From Ceratobasidium sp. AG-K (Eukaryota > Basidiomycota > Agaricomycetes > Cantharellales > Ceratobasidiaceae), in contig JAWNGF010000007.1 in the NCBI GenBank assembly GCA_037039685.1, forward strand, positions 1,302,001-1,366,000: 64,000 nt of DNA. Direction: 5' to 3'. Shown here one piece after another: positions 22,460 through 35,010 of the stretch. Numbering within the stretch: the first letter of the stretch is position 1; the number at the start of each line of letters is the position of its first letter. Below the pieces are notes generated by a model. It saw only the letters and a list, made by a program, of their open reading frames with translations, was not told where the DNA came from and did not search any database. The position numbers and the translations under genes were made by a program.

Positions 22460-23222
22460 TCACTGCACTGCGCAATCCTTCCCCTTATGCAGCATATAGT
22501 CCTCAAGTCCTTTGTCCTCTTCCAAGGTCAGGTCAATGGGATTGAACACGGTGTTACCCGGTTTGTCCGGGAACTTCTCCCATTCTTCCCAAGTCTCCTC
22601 CTTTGTCCAGTCCACCTTGGACCAGTCCAACACCCTCTTCTGGGCTTCCACAAATTCCTCATCCCATTGTCACATGTCTGGCTCCCCTTCCTTCCATGCC
22701 AACACATCCATCTCCTCCTTCTTCCACCAGTTTGGCAACTATTTGAACTTCTCCCTCTGGTATCTACCCCTCTCCATTCTCCAGTCGCTCAGGTCCTTCT
22801 CATAGTTGGCGTCCCTGGCGTCGTTCCATCTGGGTTGGAGTGTTGGCTGTCTCCCGTTGTAACCTGGTACCCATTTGCTCGAGTACCCTCCTTCTTGTCC
22901 CCATTCAACAACTCTGAGCGTGTGGGTGGACAGGAGGACCACCTCCGAGACTTGGAATGCGGCGCATCCCCGGCAAACAAAAATGTCCTTCCTTTGTAGT
23001 TGCATTTGTGTCAGCCACTTTTTCCTGACCCATTGGAACTCCCCCAGGTCTGAGTGGAGAATGTTGTCCAATGCCTGGAATTGCATTCTTCCCGAGCCTT
23101 GCTGCAATCTTTTGAAGACGTAAAGGGCGGCCCCGGTGTTGAGGATTCTTGCCGTAGCAAACACTGGTCCATTGAGGACACGGATGAGGTTGTTGGTGAT
23201 GGTGGCACGGGTGACAGCAGGC
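22460..23222 (-). pseudogene. Element D accessory frame (ORF3), broken
   Basis: Starts MPAVTRATI at 23222 and is collinear with the element C protein to the end (KGKDCAVQ). A stop at 22739-22741 interrupts it just before the Trp-rich block, and another TGA follows before QWDEEF. The RGCAAF segment is intact here with CGG, showing that the TGA seen in A and E is not universal. Function unknown. Confidence 0.72.
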
Positions 23223-26200
23223 ATTGCGGAGAGCAAAAAAGGTTTAAAGCGTAGAGTGAGGTGTGGGCTTTGGAGTAGTTGCAAGTTTTGCAGATGGGTT
23301 CCCTCTCTCCTGCCATTCTGCCCTTTATCTTTCCCTTGAAATTTGCAGGTGTTGGGGCTTCAGGGTGTTTCTTCAGAAACTTCTGCACTATTTTGGTTAG
23401 GTGCCCTACATCCTCTGCCCTTTGTTCTGTATCGTCTTCTTCTCCATATCCTTTCCATTGGATTCTATAGAAAACCCCTTCTTTTGTCATTTTCCAATTG
23501 ACAATCTTCTCAACTTTGTATTCTTTGCTTCCTTCTTCTGTGACAATTGGTGGAGGACGTGGTTGGTTCCAATTCAATTCTTTGTCAACCTTGTATCAAC
23601 TTAGAAGGTCGATATGGAAAACAGGGTGCTTCTTCATAGTGGGCGGTAGGTCTAGCTTGTAAGCGTGAGAAGATATTTTCCTTTTCACAGGGAAGGGTCC
23701 AAATTTTTTGTTGTCTAGCTTTATCAAGGTTCTATTCGATTTGATGTCCAGCCTGTATAGCCACACTAGGTCCCCTTCCTTGTATTGTTCCCAAACTTCT
23801 TCTTCTTTAACTTGATGCAACTCCATAGCAGCCCTAGCTTCCTTTCTTGTTTCTTCCCATCTTCTAGTCACCGTGTTTGCTTCTGGGACTTCTGTAACTA
23901 CGCTGGACACATTCCATAAAGGTTCCTTTCCATAGACAAGTTTGAATGGGCTTTTTCCTGTAATTCTGTGCCTGTGCATGTTGTAGCAGAATTCAGCAAT
24001 AGGAAGCAGTTCCACCCAATTGTCTTGGTGATGATTGATGAACGTGCATAGCCATGCTTCTAGCCACTGATTTACTTGTTTGGTAATTCCATCGGTTTGC
24101 AGATGGTAAGCAGTGCTAGAAGAGGGTGAAACCCCAATTCTTTCATAGATCACTTTCAGGAGTTTGCTGTTCAAAGTACTCCCTTGGTCAGAGATGGTGC
24201 TTCTAGGGAATCCATGGAGTTTCCAGATGTTGCATAGGAAAAGTTCTGCTAATTTGCTTGCCTTGTGCAACTCTTTACATGGTACAAAATGCGCCATTCT
24301 GGAGAACCAATCTACAATGACCATGACGCTGTCCATACCCTTTGATTTTGGGAGTTTGACTATAAAGTCATAGGCTATGTCCTCCCACGGTTTGTTTGCT
24401 AATTGTAAGGGCTTTAACAGGGCATGTGTTTTGGTTCCTTTTGCTATTTGGCACTGTTTGCAGGAGTCCATGTATTTGTTGATGCTTTGCTTCATCCCTG
24501 GCCAGTAGTATCGTCTTGACACCAGTTCTAAGGTTCTTGCATGTCCTTGATGCCCAGCAATAGGTGAATTGTGGTGCAGTTGCATGATTGCCAGTCGGCA
24601 GTCCCTGTCCTCCAGTACTACGATCTTCCCTTTGTACCACAGTAGGTCTTCATATACTTCATAGTCCTTTATGCCAGCCAGAATACTCTTACATAACAAG
24701 TTCTTCTTCTTGCAAAGTTCCATCACTCCCTGTAGACCTGGATCTTCTTGTTGTGCTTTGATAATATTGTTAATGAGATCTTTTTTAAGTTCTCCTGCAA
24801 AGCCTCTGAATTTTTTGTTGGCAATTGTGATCTGTTCTGCTGACGGAATTTCTGCATGGTCAGCTCCTCTTGACAGTAGATCTGGTTTCTGTGACATGAT
24901 TCCTGGTCTGTACACAATCACGAAATTGTATGACGCCAGTATTTGGTGCCAATGTGCATGTCTTCTGTTGAAAGTCTTTCCATCCTTCCAAAACTGTAGG
25001 TTCCTATGATCCGTGTATATGGTGATTTCTTCTTTTGTTTCTTCCAGATGGCGTCTCCAATGCGTGAGTGCTTTGATGATTGCCATAAGTTCCTTGTCAT
25101 GAACATCGTAGTTCATCTGTGCTGGGTTGAAGGATTTGGAGAGGAATGCTATTGGGTGTAACCTTCTGTCTTCTTGTCTTTGGGATAGTATTGCTCCCAT
25201 TGCTACTCTGCTAGCGTCAGTCTCAAGGAAAAACGGCTTTTCCGGATTGGGGTGTCAAAGTACAGGGTCTTTACAAATCATTTCCTTGATATAGTCAAAT
25301 GCCCTTTGTTCTTTGTCTTCCCATTTCCAAGGAAGATCCTTTTGTGTTAATCCAGTGAGAGGCTTAGCAATTGTGGAGAAGCTGGGTACAAATCTCCTGT
25401 AGAAGTTCTCAAAACCTAGCAATGCTTGCACTTGTTTCACCGTCTTAGGTTCCTTCCATTCCTTTATTGCCTTGATCTTCTCTTCATCCATGGATATTCC
25501 TTCCTTGCTGATCTTCAGTCCTCTGTATATGAGTTCTGTGACAAAGGATTCGCATTTTGGTAACTTCACAAAAAGGTTGTTCTCCTTCAAGATCTGGAGG
25601 ACTTCTTGTAGATCCACTACATGTTGAGACCGGGTCTTTGAGAAGACAAGGATGTCATCAATATAAACAATCACGCATACGTCGATCTTGTTGTGGAAGA
25701 TGTGATTCATATATTGTTGAAAAGTGGCTGGTGCATTTTTCAGCCCAAACGGCATGACAATGTATTCAAATAGCCCTTCCTTTGTTCTAAAAGTGGTTTT
25801 CCATTTGTCTCCTTCCTTGATGCAGATGTTATTGAATCCCATCCTTAGGTCGATTTTTGAGAAAAGTTTTGTGTCCTTTATTTTGTCAAGGGGGTCTTCC
25901 ATGAGGGGCATGGGAAATCTGTTGTCCTTTGTGATGGCATTAACAGGTCGTAGGTCCTGTACCAATTGTAGTCCTCCAAGTGGGCCTGGTTTTTTGATGA
26001 AAAAACATGCCGATGCTATTGGGGATTTGCTAGGTCTGATCTTTCCCACAGCAAGTTCTTCATTGAGGTATTGTCTCATTGCGATGGATTCAGCCAGTGA
26101 CAATGGTATAGGTCTTGCTGGCTTTGGGAGTTCAGCGCCTTCCTTGAAATCAATAGCACAATCATAAGGTTGGTGGTCCGGAATACGCTTGAATTTTACT

Positions 26201-26811
26201 TTGCTAAAAACATCTTCGAATTCCTTCAGTTCTTCTGGGATGAGATCCAAGGTTACTTCCCTTCCATGGATTTCCTTGTTTCTCCAAGAGATGCTCATTT
26301 GCTTTCAATCAATGCTAGGGTTTGTGGTTTCCAGCCATGACAGTCCTAGGATGATGTTTGTGTCCCTGGTAGGCATGGCAAAGAATTCTTCTTTAAATGT
26401 TTTTCCCTCAACCGTGATCTCCATTTGTGCTTTGCAATGGATTGTGTGAGACAGCTCCTTTCCTTGTATTCCAATAACCTTTTGGGGCACAGGAAGGTCT
26501 CTTAAGGCAATGTTGTTCTTCCTTGCCCAAGCAATATCAACTAAATTCCAGGAAGCTCCAGAGTCAATTAGAGTAGCAATTGGGTCTGTGATTCCGGCAA
26601 CATAGCTGTAAACAATTGTAGATTCCTTGGTTGCTCTAAAGTACATTGCCAGTCCTTTGGTCTCTCCACACACAGTTAGAGGGAGTCCCCTTCTTTTCCC
26701 AATTCTTCTGTGATTGTTGCTTCCCTTCCTTTTACGCTGGGTTTGGTTGTTATCCATTCCTTGGATGAACATTTGAGTGAATGGTGTCCTTCTTGACCGC
26801 ACTTCAGACAT
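23011..26811 (-). pseudogene. Element D pol, with in-frame stops
   Basis: The frame is already open within the gag overlap (26811, 130 bp before the gag stop), which supports -1 frameshifting. Protease (LIDSGASWN), RT (VYIDDILVFS), RNase H (DASRVAMGA), integrase and chromodomain are all present. In-frame stops lie after PSID (near 26302), at 25255-25257 and near 23593. The last two stand where C has Arg or a basic residue, consistent with CGA to TGA. The tail overlaps the accessory frame to 23011, where it stops earlier than in A, C and E. Confidence 0.9.
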
Positions 26812-28636
26812 TGGTTTGATGCCATCCTTGCTTTGTATACTTTGTCTGGCAGCCGTTTTGTTGAGGTCTGACTGGTAGTGGTAGCTTGAGGTGCTTTCTT
26901 TCCAGTAGAGGTCTTGATTTGTTGCAGTTTTTGGTCAATGGAAATTGCTAGGGTTATCCATTGATTTAGGTTAAGGTGTCTTTTGGTTCCGTCCTCATTG
27001 ATGAGGGAGAGTTCAAATCGTGCCAATTCTGTTTTGATTTCTGGTTTAAGCCCTTCCTTGAATTGGCTGATGAGGGCTTCTTCTCCCCAATTCACATCAA
27101 CCATATGGAAGCGGAATTTGGTTGCATAATTGGCTGCCAAGTTGACTTGTTTGCACTTCCAAATTTCGGCTTCTGCTTTTGCTTTTTTGTTAGGGTTGCT
27201 GAATTGTTCCATGAAGTGCGCTTTGAACGTTTCCCATGACCTCAGGTTTGGGTCTGGTACTCCAGTATTCATTGATCAGAGAAGCACTTGTGCCCAGTGG
27301 GTGGTGGAGTGGTTATCAGATTTAAAATTTGCCAGGGCTTCCCTAATCCTTTCTTGTCCAGAACTGTATTGATTGCCTAGACAAACAAAGTAGCTCTCCA
27401 TTTGGGTGATAAACATTTCTGCTCCTTCTCCTTTCTTTCCATCAAAGGCTTCTGGTCTAGTGACCTTGGGACGTCTTGGTAATCCTCTGTCTTGGGAGCT
27501 GATCAGGCACTGGAGTCTTCCTTCTAGATCATTGATTCTTGTGGATTCGGCTTCTGGTGTGGATTGTTTGCTGGGTGCGTGTAGTGAGGCTTCATTGACT
27601 TCTTCCCTTAGGTTGCTAATGGATTGTTCCATGGTTGCCACTTGATTGTTCAACATTGTGAATCCTTCCCTGACTTGCTCAATTCCTTGAGTTACTGCTT
27701 TGTTCCATTGCAGCTGTCCCTGGCGTGTAGTGTCAATGTCTTGTTGGATGCTTGTTACGAGTCCTTGAGTGATTGTGACTTTGTTTTGGACGGTGTCTAC
27801 TTCTCTTCCTGTGAGGTAGGTGTTATGTTTGGCATTTTGGGCGGAATTGAGAATATCCGTAAGGGACTGTTGTATTCCCCTGATCATGTTGTTGAAAATT
27901 TCTTGGTTGTTTGCTAGTACCCTTGCTTCCTGCTCTAGCCCAGTGATTCTTTGTGTGAGACCAACTCTTAGTCCTTCAATGACTCTTAGAGTTGCATTGT
28001 GGCATCGGATTAGGAGTTTGTCTAGTTTGTCTAGGTTCTGGATGGCAGTTCTTTGTGTACTAGAAGAGGGATTGCTACTAGGTCGTGGGTGAGTGGAGGG
28101 TCCTGCTGCTGGGGTTGCCGATGGTTGCGGTCTCTCAGGAAGTGACAAAGGTATAGGACCCATGCTGGTGATTGTTCCCAAGATACGGGAATTTGTGGTG
28201 TAGGTGGTGGGCGAATCGGCACTAGGGAGACCCCTCCATGGGGCTTGGGTTGGGGAGAAAAATAGCCAAACCTGAATCCTCGACAAGGCGTTCTTCCTTC
28301 TGAAGTAATGGTGATTACTTTGGGTTCTGGTACATAAGTTTTGTCACCAGATTCTTGATTTTCTTCATGGGAGTGTTCTTCAACTAATGATACTTCTGGT
28401 TGGAACGTTCCTGGTACTGTACTTTGGATAGGAACTCTTGATGGGGCTGGACCCCCTGCTTGTGTGTGTGCAAGTGCGCTTTTGCTGAGTGATGAGGCTG
28501 GTCTAGCAGCTCTACTAGGACCTCTTTGTATACTTGTGGTGGACACAGGTCTTGAGACTGTGTCCTCTTGTAGTCCTTGTTCAATGGGTGTTAAGATGTT
28601 TGTGGACACGGTGTGAAGCTTGTTTTGTAATGTCAT
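26676..28636 (-). pseudogene. Element D gag, broken
   Basis: The position of the usual ATG reads GTG (near 28608). The first in-frame ATG lies at 28636, in the last bases of the 5' LTR, because that LTR ends TTATGACA instead of TTACGACA. A frameshift near 28250 and a TGA at 27273-27275 interrupt the coiled coil and capsid parts. The zinc knuckle CLKCGQEGHHSLKC is intact near the end. The capsid block EAFDGKKGEGAEMF is nearly identical to C. Confidence 0.87.
26694..26700 (-). promoter_or_regulatory. Probable -1 frameshift site (element D)
   Basis: G GGA AAA in the gag frame, 14 nt before the gag stop. The -1 frame downstream reads RRGLPLTVCGET, joining directly to the pol frame. Same position as in A and E. 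Confidence 0.55.
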
Positions 28637-29098
28637 AAGCTTCCTCTTGGTGGCTATGAGACAAGCCGCAATGGAGAGTGGATGGCACTAAGACCTAAGA
28701 GACCTCTTGAATCGCACCACACTTAAGTGGCTGTAGACTCTCAAGGGTAGGGGTGGTTCAAAGTGTCACTCAAAGGGGATGTTTGACAAGACAAAACAAG
28801 CTGGGGTTACCAGGCTTGTTGGTCCCCTATATATATACAGAAAAAGACCAAGTCATACAAGATGCCGCCACACGAGTCATACATAACAGCCAGTCAGGAG
28901 TGTCCAAGTGAGTCATGCTGCGCAGGCAGTCATGACTTGTACAAAGCACAGCCGCATTACACAATGTAACAGAACAACCACAAGGACATGGCAGTGCGGC
29001 ACAGGAAAAGACAAAACAACAAACAAACAGAACAACACACGAGAGAGCAGAAGGGCAAGGCGCAAGACAAGTCTAATGTAGAGAGCTGGCACACAACA
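28631..29098 (-). repeat. Element D 5' LTR
   Basis: 468 bp, about 95% identical to the 3' LTR. The priming site ACAAAACAAGCT (minus strand) lies just inside it at 28617-28628, and the LTR holds the matching AGCTTGTTTTGT. Confidence 0.92.
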
Positions 29099-29103
29099 AA
29101 CAA

Positions 29104-29456
29104 GGGTCAATGAGTGGCTCTTAGGCCTAAGCAAAGCAGTCACACAAGTGGTAGGGGAGAACAACAAGAGAACAAGCCTTGTGGAGACAAGACTTGTGTT
29201 GCTGGTTTATATACTATGTACTGTGGCTATGTACAATAAAGCGTAGCAACAAAAGAGGAGAAAGCAAGAGTCCAAGAGAAGAGAGGAGAGAACAAAGGAG
29301 ACAGGATAAGTGCATGGAGTCCAAGGGAACAATGGAACAGGCTAGGCAGGCATGTCCTGCAGTTGTGGCTTACATGAAATGGTGCATATAAGGACAAGGC
29401 AAGCAGAACAAGACCAAACACAAGCACAACAAGGGAAAACAGGAGAGGTCATGACA
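29104..29456 (-). repeat. Element F 3' LTR, right piece
   Basis: Continues the LTR begun at 21875-21949 and matches 35086-35437. It contains the TATA box (minus-strand TATATAAAC) and CTTGTTCTC, the presumed RNA start of this family. The polypurine run (minus-strand AAGGGGGGGATAG) abuts it at 29457-29470. Confidence 0.87.
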
Positions 29457-29470
29457 CTATCCCCCCCCTT

Positions 29471-29929
29471 CTAGGCACTCTCTACCAAAACAAACTCTTC
29501 CTCATTGTTCAACACAAAGGGGTCCTCCTCCAACCCTGTTCCTTTCCATACCCCATAATCATCTTCCTTGTCCATCAACTCAGTGACTGCTGATTGCTGT
29601 TCAGGTTCTTCTGTCAGGTTGATGTACTATGTTATGGCCCTAGCCCTGGCCTTGTGGTAAGCATTGGCAATCTCTAAGTGGTTGTGAATGTCAGCTTTGT
29701 TGTGGGCAATCCAGTTGTGCCAACAGACAAGGGGGGTGCCGCAGAAAGAGCAGCAAGGGTAGGAAAGGTGGAAATGTTGGGATATGATGAAATACAAGGA
29801 TTGGGCCAGGCCCTCATGGTAGTAGGGGCCTTGGTTGAGATTGATGCAGAGTAGGGACCTCTTGAAGGCAACAGAGCAAGTGAAGGCATCATTCTAGATG
29901 TGGATGGTGGTGTTAGTGAATGCAGACAT
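29471..29929 (-). pseudogene. Element F accessory frame (ORF3-like), two stops
   Basis: A minus-strand frame of 153 codons starting MSAFTNTTI at 29929 and ending right before the polypurine tract, in the same place as ORF3 of families 1 and 2. In-frame stops lie at codon 12 and near codon 100. A cluster CCSFCGTPLVCWHNW could be a metal-binding site. The C-terminal part is acidic. I could not show homology to the family-1 protein, only equivalent position and overlap with the pol extension. Function unknown. Confidence 0.5.
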
Positions 29930-32900
29930 GGCACACAAGGGGGAGTAAGAGTGGCAGTAGTAGACATTTTTGGATGCAGGACTTGGATTCCAGAGGCCTC
30001 CTTTATACACTTGGAAAGCTGAATGGGCCATTCTTGGTTTCCTTTGGCCACCGAGTCATCCCTTGTCTCTGCATGGTGATGCATCTTGGTAACCTTGGTG
30101 ACTTCCTTGCTGGCATCTGGATGTTCTTTGTTGAAGTTGACAATTAACTCTGCAGAATTGCTAAGATGTTCCACTGGTTCCCAGGAGTCATGCTCCACTG
30201 TATACCCTTTCCATTTGACAAAGTACTTCAGGGTCCCTTTTTAGACCTTAGAGCTCGGGATTTGTTCTACTTCATACTCTTCTTCACCTTCTGGTGTTTT
30301 TATGGGTGGTGGTGGTTCTGTCTGGCATCCTACTATCTCATCCTCCTGATACTTGCCAAGGCAGGAAGCATTAATTACAGGGTGTGTGGTCATGGATTGG
30401 GGAAGCTCAAGTTTGTAAGCATTTCTTCTGACCCCTTCCAGGACTGTGAAAGGTCCTAGCTGCTTGTGGGGGAGTTTCAGGGAAGGCTGATTGGTTGAGA
30501 TGTGGTCATGGCTGAGCCAAACTTTGTCACCAACCTGGATGGTGTCTTCACATCATTTCTGATCTGCATATTCTTTGCCCCGTTCCTGGCTCATGTTTAG
30601 ACTAGCTTTAGCCTCTGATAGGTTGTCCTGGATGCGTTGTGTGTGGGCAGATGCTTTGGGGATAGGCCCGTCTTATATTGGTATTCCTTTGATGGCAGGG
30701 TGGCATGCTGTATTTGCAAAGAAGGGTGTCATTCCAATGCTGGAGTGGAACAAATTATTGTAAGCAAATTCTGCCAATGGAAGTAGCAAAGCCCAGTCAT
30801 GTTGTCTGAAGGAGCAGTAGGTTCTGATGAATGCTTCAACCATCTGATCAATGTGTTCCATCTGCCCATCTGTCTCCACATGGTAGGCTGTTGATAGTCT
30901 GGGGTGGATGTTCAGGGCTTGGTAAAGCTCTTTCATTAACATGTAAGCAAAGATGGGTCCTTGATCTGATACAACAGTTTCTGGGGTGCCATGTAGTGTC
31001 CAACAGTGTTCCATGAACAGTTCAGCTAATATGGGTGATGTTGTCTTCTCAGTGCAGGGGATGGAATGCACCAGCTTTGTGAGGGTGTCAACAATTACCA
31101 ATATTGAGTCTGAACCTTTTGATGTTGGGAGCTTAACAATCATGTCCACCAAGATATGTTGCCATGGTTTTGCTTGAAGTTCCAATGGTTGTAGTTCCCT
31201 CAAGGGGTGTTGATTGATGGGTTTACTTTGTTGGCACAAATCACAGGATGACATGTATTTGTTTATGAATGCTGTCATGGAAGGCCAGCAATATTCCCTT
31301 TTTGATCAGTTCCAATGCCTTGGCTTGTCCCATGTGTCCTGCTGCTTTGTTGTCATGATGGAGTTCCAGGATCAGTCTTTTGGTTGTGGTGTTGTTGGGG
31401 ACATAGATTTGGCCTTTCCAGTATAGCATATCATTTCTGATCTTCCAGTCTTCAAACTCTTGCTGGACCATAGCAGGGGCTTTGTCTGGATGATTGCTCA
31501 GGAAGGCCCAAATGGATTGTACATACTTGTCTTTCCATGTTTGTATTTTGATAGCATTATGGATGTCTGTGGTTGATGCCATCCCTGAGGGTTCTTCTTC
31601 TGCTGAGTTAATGAAAATTCCTGGCAGAAGCAGGGGTTTTTGAGGGATCACCCCCCCTTCTAGGTCATGGTTGCTGCATCAACTTTGTGCATCTGCTTTT
31701 CCATTTAGACCCCCTGCCCTGTATTGGATTTGGAAATTGAGGTCTGAGAGGAACACTGGCCAGTGGTTCTGTCACTTAGTTAAGACTTTTGACATCATGA
31801 AGTATTCCCAGTTTTTTGTGGTCCATGATTAGGAGCACTGGTTTCTTGGTTCCTTCCTGAAGGTGTTGCCATTCTTTGAATGCTTTGATGATTGCCAGTA
31901 GCTCCTGGTCAAAAATATCATAGTTCTGTTCTGCTTGGGATAGACTTTTAGACATAAATGCCACTGGGTGTGGTTTGCTGTTGCTGCTGTGTTGACTGAG
32001 TATTGCACTGGCTGCTTTGTCTGAGGCATCATATTGCACAATGAATCTCTTTTCTTGGTCAGATTGAGACAGAATTGGGGCCTTGATGAATTCTTTGATG
32101 AGGCTCTGAAAACTTCCTTCTGCTTCTTTCATCCATTCCCAGTTTGTCATGACCCAAGGCCCCTCTAATGGACTCATCTCCAGGTTGCTTGTCTTGTGTC
32201 TCCTTTGTTCCCCTTTCCTTTGTGTGCACTTCCTTTGTGTCTGGTTTCTTTGTTCTTGCACAGCCTTAAGCTGCTTCCTTTTCCTTTGTCTTTTGACTTC
32301 CTTTCTTGGCAAGTCATGTTCCTTTATAGGACATGACTCATAGAGCTTTCTGATTGGTTAGTTTGTATGACTTGTTTCTTGGCATGAGTATGACTCATGC
32401 CTTTTCTGAATATATAATGAAGCCACAACAAGCATGGTATCCCCATCTTGTTTTGCCTTGTCATTTCCTCAACAAACAGTCCCTCACTGGGTTTCCCTCA
32501 AGGTTACCTTGGATCCTCAGGCCTTAGTGCCATTCACAGTCTACAGTTCACAGTTCTTCAGGTGTCAAGTCTATCTAAGTCTTGACTTGGGCACATACAG
32601 TTACATTTGGCAACCATCATAGTGTTGGGTTGTGACACAGTTCCTTCCTTTCATGGTTAGATCATAGAGGGGTCTTGCAATGTGCATGTAGTTCTTGATG
32701 AATCTCCAATGGAAGTTTGCAAATCCAAGGAATGTCTGTACATCTGTGACATTTTTGGTATGGACCATTCTCAGAGGGCTGCTACTTTGTCCTGTTGCAT
32801 TGCTATTGTTTTTCCTGTGTTAACTAGTCCTAAATAATCCACTTTTGGTACATGGAAAGATCATTTTTTCAGGGAACAGTACAGTCCCAGCCTTTGTAAA

Positions 32901-34075
32901 CACTGGAGGACTTCTTTCATATGTTGAGGGTGTCTTTCTTCTCATCTGGAGAAGATTAGGATGTCATCAATGTAGATTTCAACATAGACATCCTTGATAT
33001 CCCTGAATTCTGCATCCATCATGTTTTGGAAAGCAGCTGCTGTGTTTGTTAGGCCAAAAGGCATGACCCTTGATTTGAAAAGGCCATATTTGGTCCTGAA
33101 AGCTGTTTGGTGTACATCTCTGTTGGCAACTTGTACTAAGTTGTAACCTGACTTCAGGTCCAGTTGGGTGAAGATTTTGGCTCCATTCACAGTTTCTATC
33201 AAATCATTAGTTCTGGGTAGGGGGTAGGGGTTTTTCCTGGTGTTACAATTCAGCTACCAATAATCCACACATAGAAATAGGGGTTGAGGAATGCCATCAA
33301 TATCCTTCCTTTTGACAAACATGACTGGAGATGCCCAGCACAAAGTTGACAGTATGATCAATCCTTTTGCTAGGTTTTCATCAATCAATTTCTTGAGGAC
33401 AGCCTCTTCTTGCTTGGCTAATGAGTAGACTGGTTCAATCTTTGGTTTGGCCCCTGGTTCCAATACGATTTTTAGGTCATAAGGGCGGTGAGGGGGTAGT
33501 TCTTCTGCTGCTTTTGATTCAAAAACAGATGCAAACTGCTTATAGATTTTGGGTAATTGTCCAACCACCTCCTCTTCTAGACTGTTAACTTCTTCACATA
33601 GACATTTTGTTACACAGAAGTCTGAGTTAAATTCCAATATTCCTTTTGTCCAATCAATCCTGGGCTTATGTTTTTTTAGCCATGGAATTCCTAGGACTAT
33701 TGTGTGTCATCCTAGGGGTGCCACATCACATGTGATTTCCTCCATGTGGTTGTTCATAATGATTTGGAAAGTGGCTTCTTGGTCAATGAGTCCATTAGAG
33801 ATGGGTCTTCCATCAATCACTTGAACCCTTCATGCTATTCTCTTTTTTTGTCTGATTATCTTGTGTTTTTTAACGAATTCATTATTGATGAAGTTCCCTG
33901 ATTCACCCGAATCAATAATGGAAGTGGTTATGAGGGCTTTTGTTGAGCATTCAATTGTGATTGGCACATGGAGTTGGTCTGTGTATTTGGTAAAACAAAG
34001 ATAAAATTTGTTTACAGGCTGATTGCAATTCTCCATGATAATACAATCTAATTCCAACTTTAGGGCACCCAACAC
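29674..34075 (-). pseudogene. Element F pol, broken and interrupted by a solo LTR
   Basis: Protease (IIDSGESGNFIN, near 33910), RT (VEIYIDDILIFS, near 32950), RNase H (QYDASDKAASAIL, near 32020), integrase finger (HHDNKAAGHMGQ, then CDLCQ) and DDE core (SDQGPIF near 30960), then a chromodomain with the canonical KWKGYTVEHDSWEP box near 30190. A family-2 solo LTR with its CAGTT duplication splits the RT between Lys-Gly-Arg and NWEWMKEAEG. Removing it with one duplication restores the frame locally. Several stops occur, and the frame is again open past the chromodomain to 29674. Confidence 0.87.
32145..32637 (+). repeat. Solo family-2 LTR inside F reverse transcriptase
   Basis: 493 bp, TGTCATGACCC to TTGTGACA, flanked by perfect CAGTT duplications (32140-32144 and 32638-32642). 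It is in plus orientation, opposite to F and B. The solo form with an intact duplication indicates insertion followed by LTR-LTR recombination. Confidence 0.93.
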
Positions 34076-34079
34076 TCCC

Positions 34080-34602
34080 CTCAGTCACTGCCTTTTCCTG
34101 ACTCTGAGTCACTGATTTGCTCCTCCAAGGCTGCTACCTGCATTTTACAGTTCTTCACAATATGTCCTTTTTTGTTGCAGCAGTAGCATGTGGTTTTGCT
34201 GATTATTGCCACCACTTCTGTCTTGGCACATCAAATGTCAGGTTTGATAAAAGCAAAAGGAATTTCTGATCTGCTTCCATCTTTCTATTTGATTGTTGGT
34301 GCTAGGAAACCTTGTTTACTTTTCTCGATTTTTTCAATGATCCCTTTCTTGCTGCTACTTTCCACCATTACAGAAGGTGGTTGTGAGCTGGTATCAAATG
34401 TTGTATAGGGGGTATCAGGAGGTTGTAAGGTGGTGTGCCCCTCTTCTGGGTTGGTTGGAGCAGGAGGAGCTGAGAAATGCATATTATGCAAGGATAATTC
34501 TGGTGAGGCAGGTGGGTGGTTTAGGGAAAATGTTTGTTGGAAAGACCACTCCAAACTGGTGGCTCCAGCCCTTGCTCTTCCTGGTCCTGTGTTAGAGGTC
34601 AT
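34080..34602 (-). pseudogene. Element F gag remnant, capsid region missing
   Basis: Starts MTSNTGPGRARAG at 34602 with a Pro/Ser/Thr-rich leader. After about 105 codons a stop occurs. The zinc knuckle YCCNKKGHIVKNC follows near 34190-34145, with an acidic tail SDSESGKGSD. The capsid domain present between these parts in families 1 and 2 is absent, so this looks like an internal deletion. Confidence 0.6.
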
Positions 34603-35010
34603 CTTCTAGAGTAAGTGCACTTCCAGGTGTGTTTTGACCTTATTTGGCTAGTAGTTTTGGCGGAGAAGAAAGTTGATCCCCAGGTAGAGATGGAAGATTT
34701 GGGGGAACCTAGTCAACAGAAGGTTCAGTGCAAGGGTATCAGAGATCCTGGTTCCAATAGAATATTTAAGCAGCACTTCTGGATTAGGTGGCAACAGCTC
34801 AGTGATATCAGAGGATAGGGGATGTTGTCAACAGGCTAATGGATGCAAGCTGCAGGTTGCCTCAACATGTGAATGGTGCAGTGGAGAGATTGGGGCGTTA
34901 ACAGTTCAATGGTGAAGGGTATGCAATACTCAGAGGGGCCCTGATGATGAACCTGATTCCAACAGCAACAAGGGCTGTTTCCACAACCAAGGCAACACAA
35001 CTTGTTCTAG
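34603..35010 (-). other. Element F 5' leader and primer-binding site
   Basis: About 400 bp without a recognised gene. Next to the 5' LTR the minus strand reads CTAGAACAAGT. AGAACAAGT (35000-35008) is complementary to ACTTGTTCT, found after the TATA box in the solo LTR of the same family at 35757-36184. Self-priming is therefore likely here too. Confidence 0.5.

Larger units (their letters stand above)
21950..29098 (-). mobile_element. Element D: family-1 gypsy element inside the 3' LTR of F
   Basis: A 7149-bp minus-strand element with 468-bp LTRs at 21950-22417 and 28631-29098 and a perfect AACAA duplication. The LTRs differ at about 20-25 positions by eye. Gag has at least one frameshift and one TGA, pol has several in-frame stops, and the accessory frame has at least two stops. 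It diverges more from A, C and E than they do from each other, especially in gag. Confidence 0.92.

Noticed and set aside
31776..32312. A single 178-codon frame joining a Lys/Arg-rich leader to RNase H in element F
   Set aside because: The leader is antisense LTR sequence of the inserted solo LTR. The real RT/RNase H part begins at the duplication near 32144.
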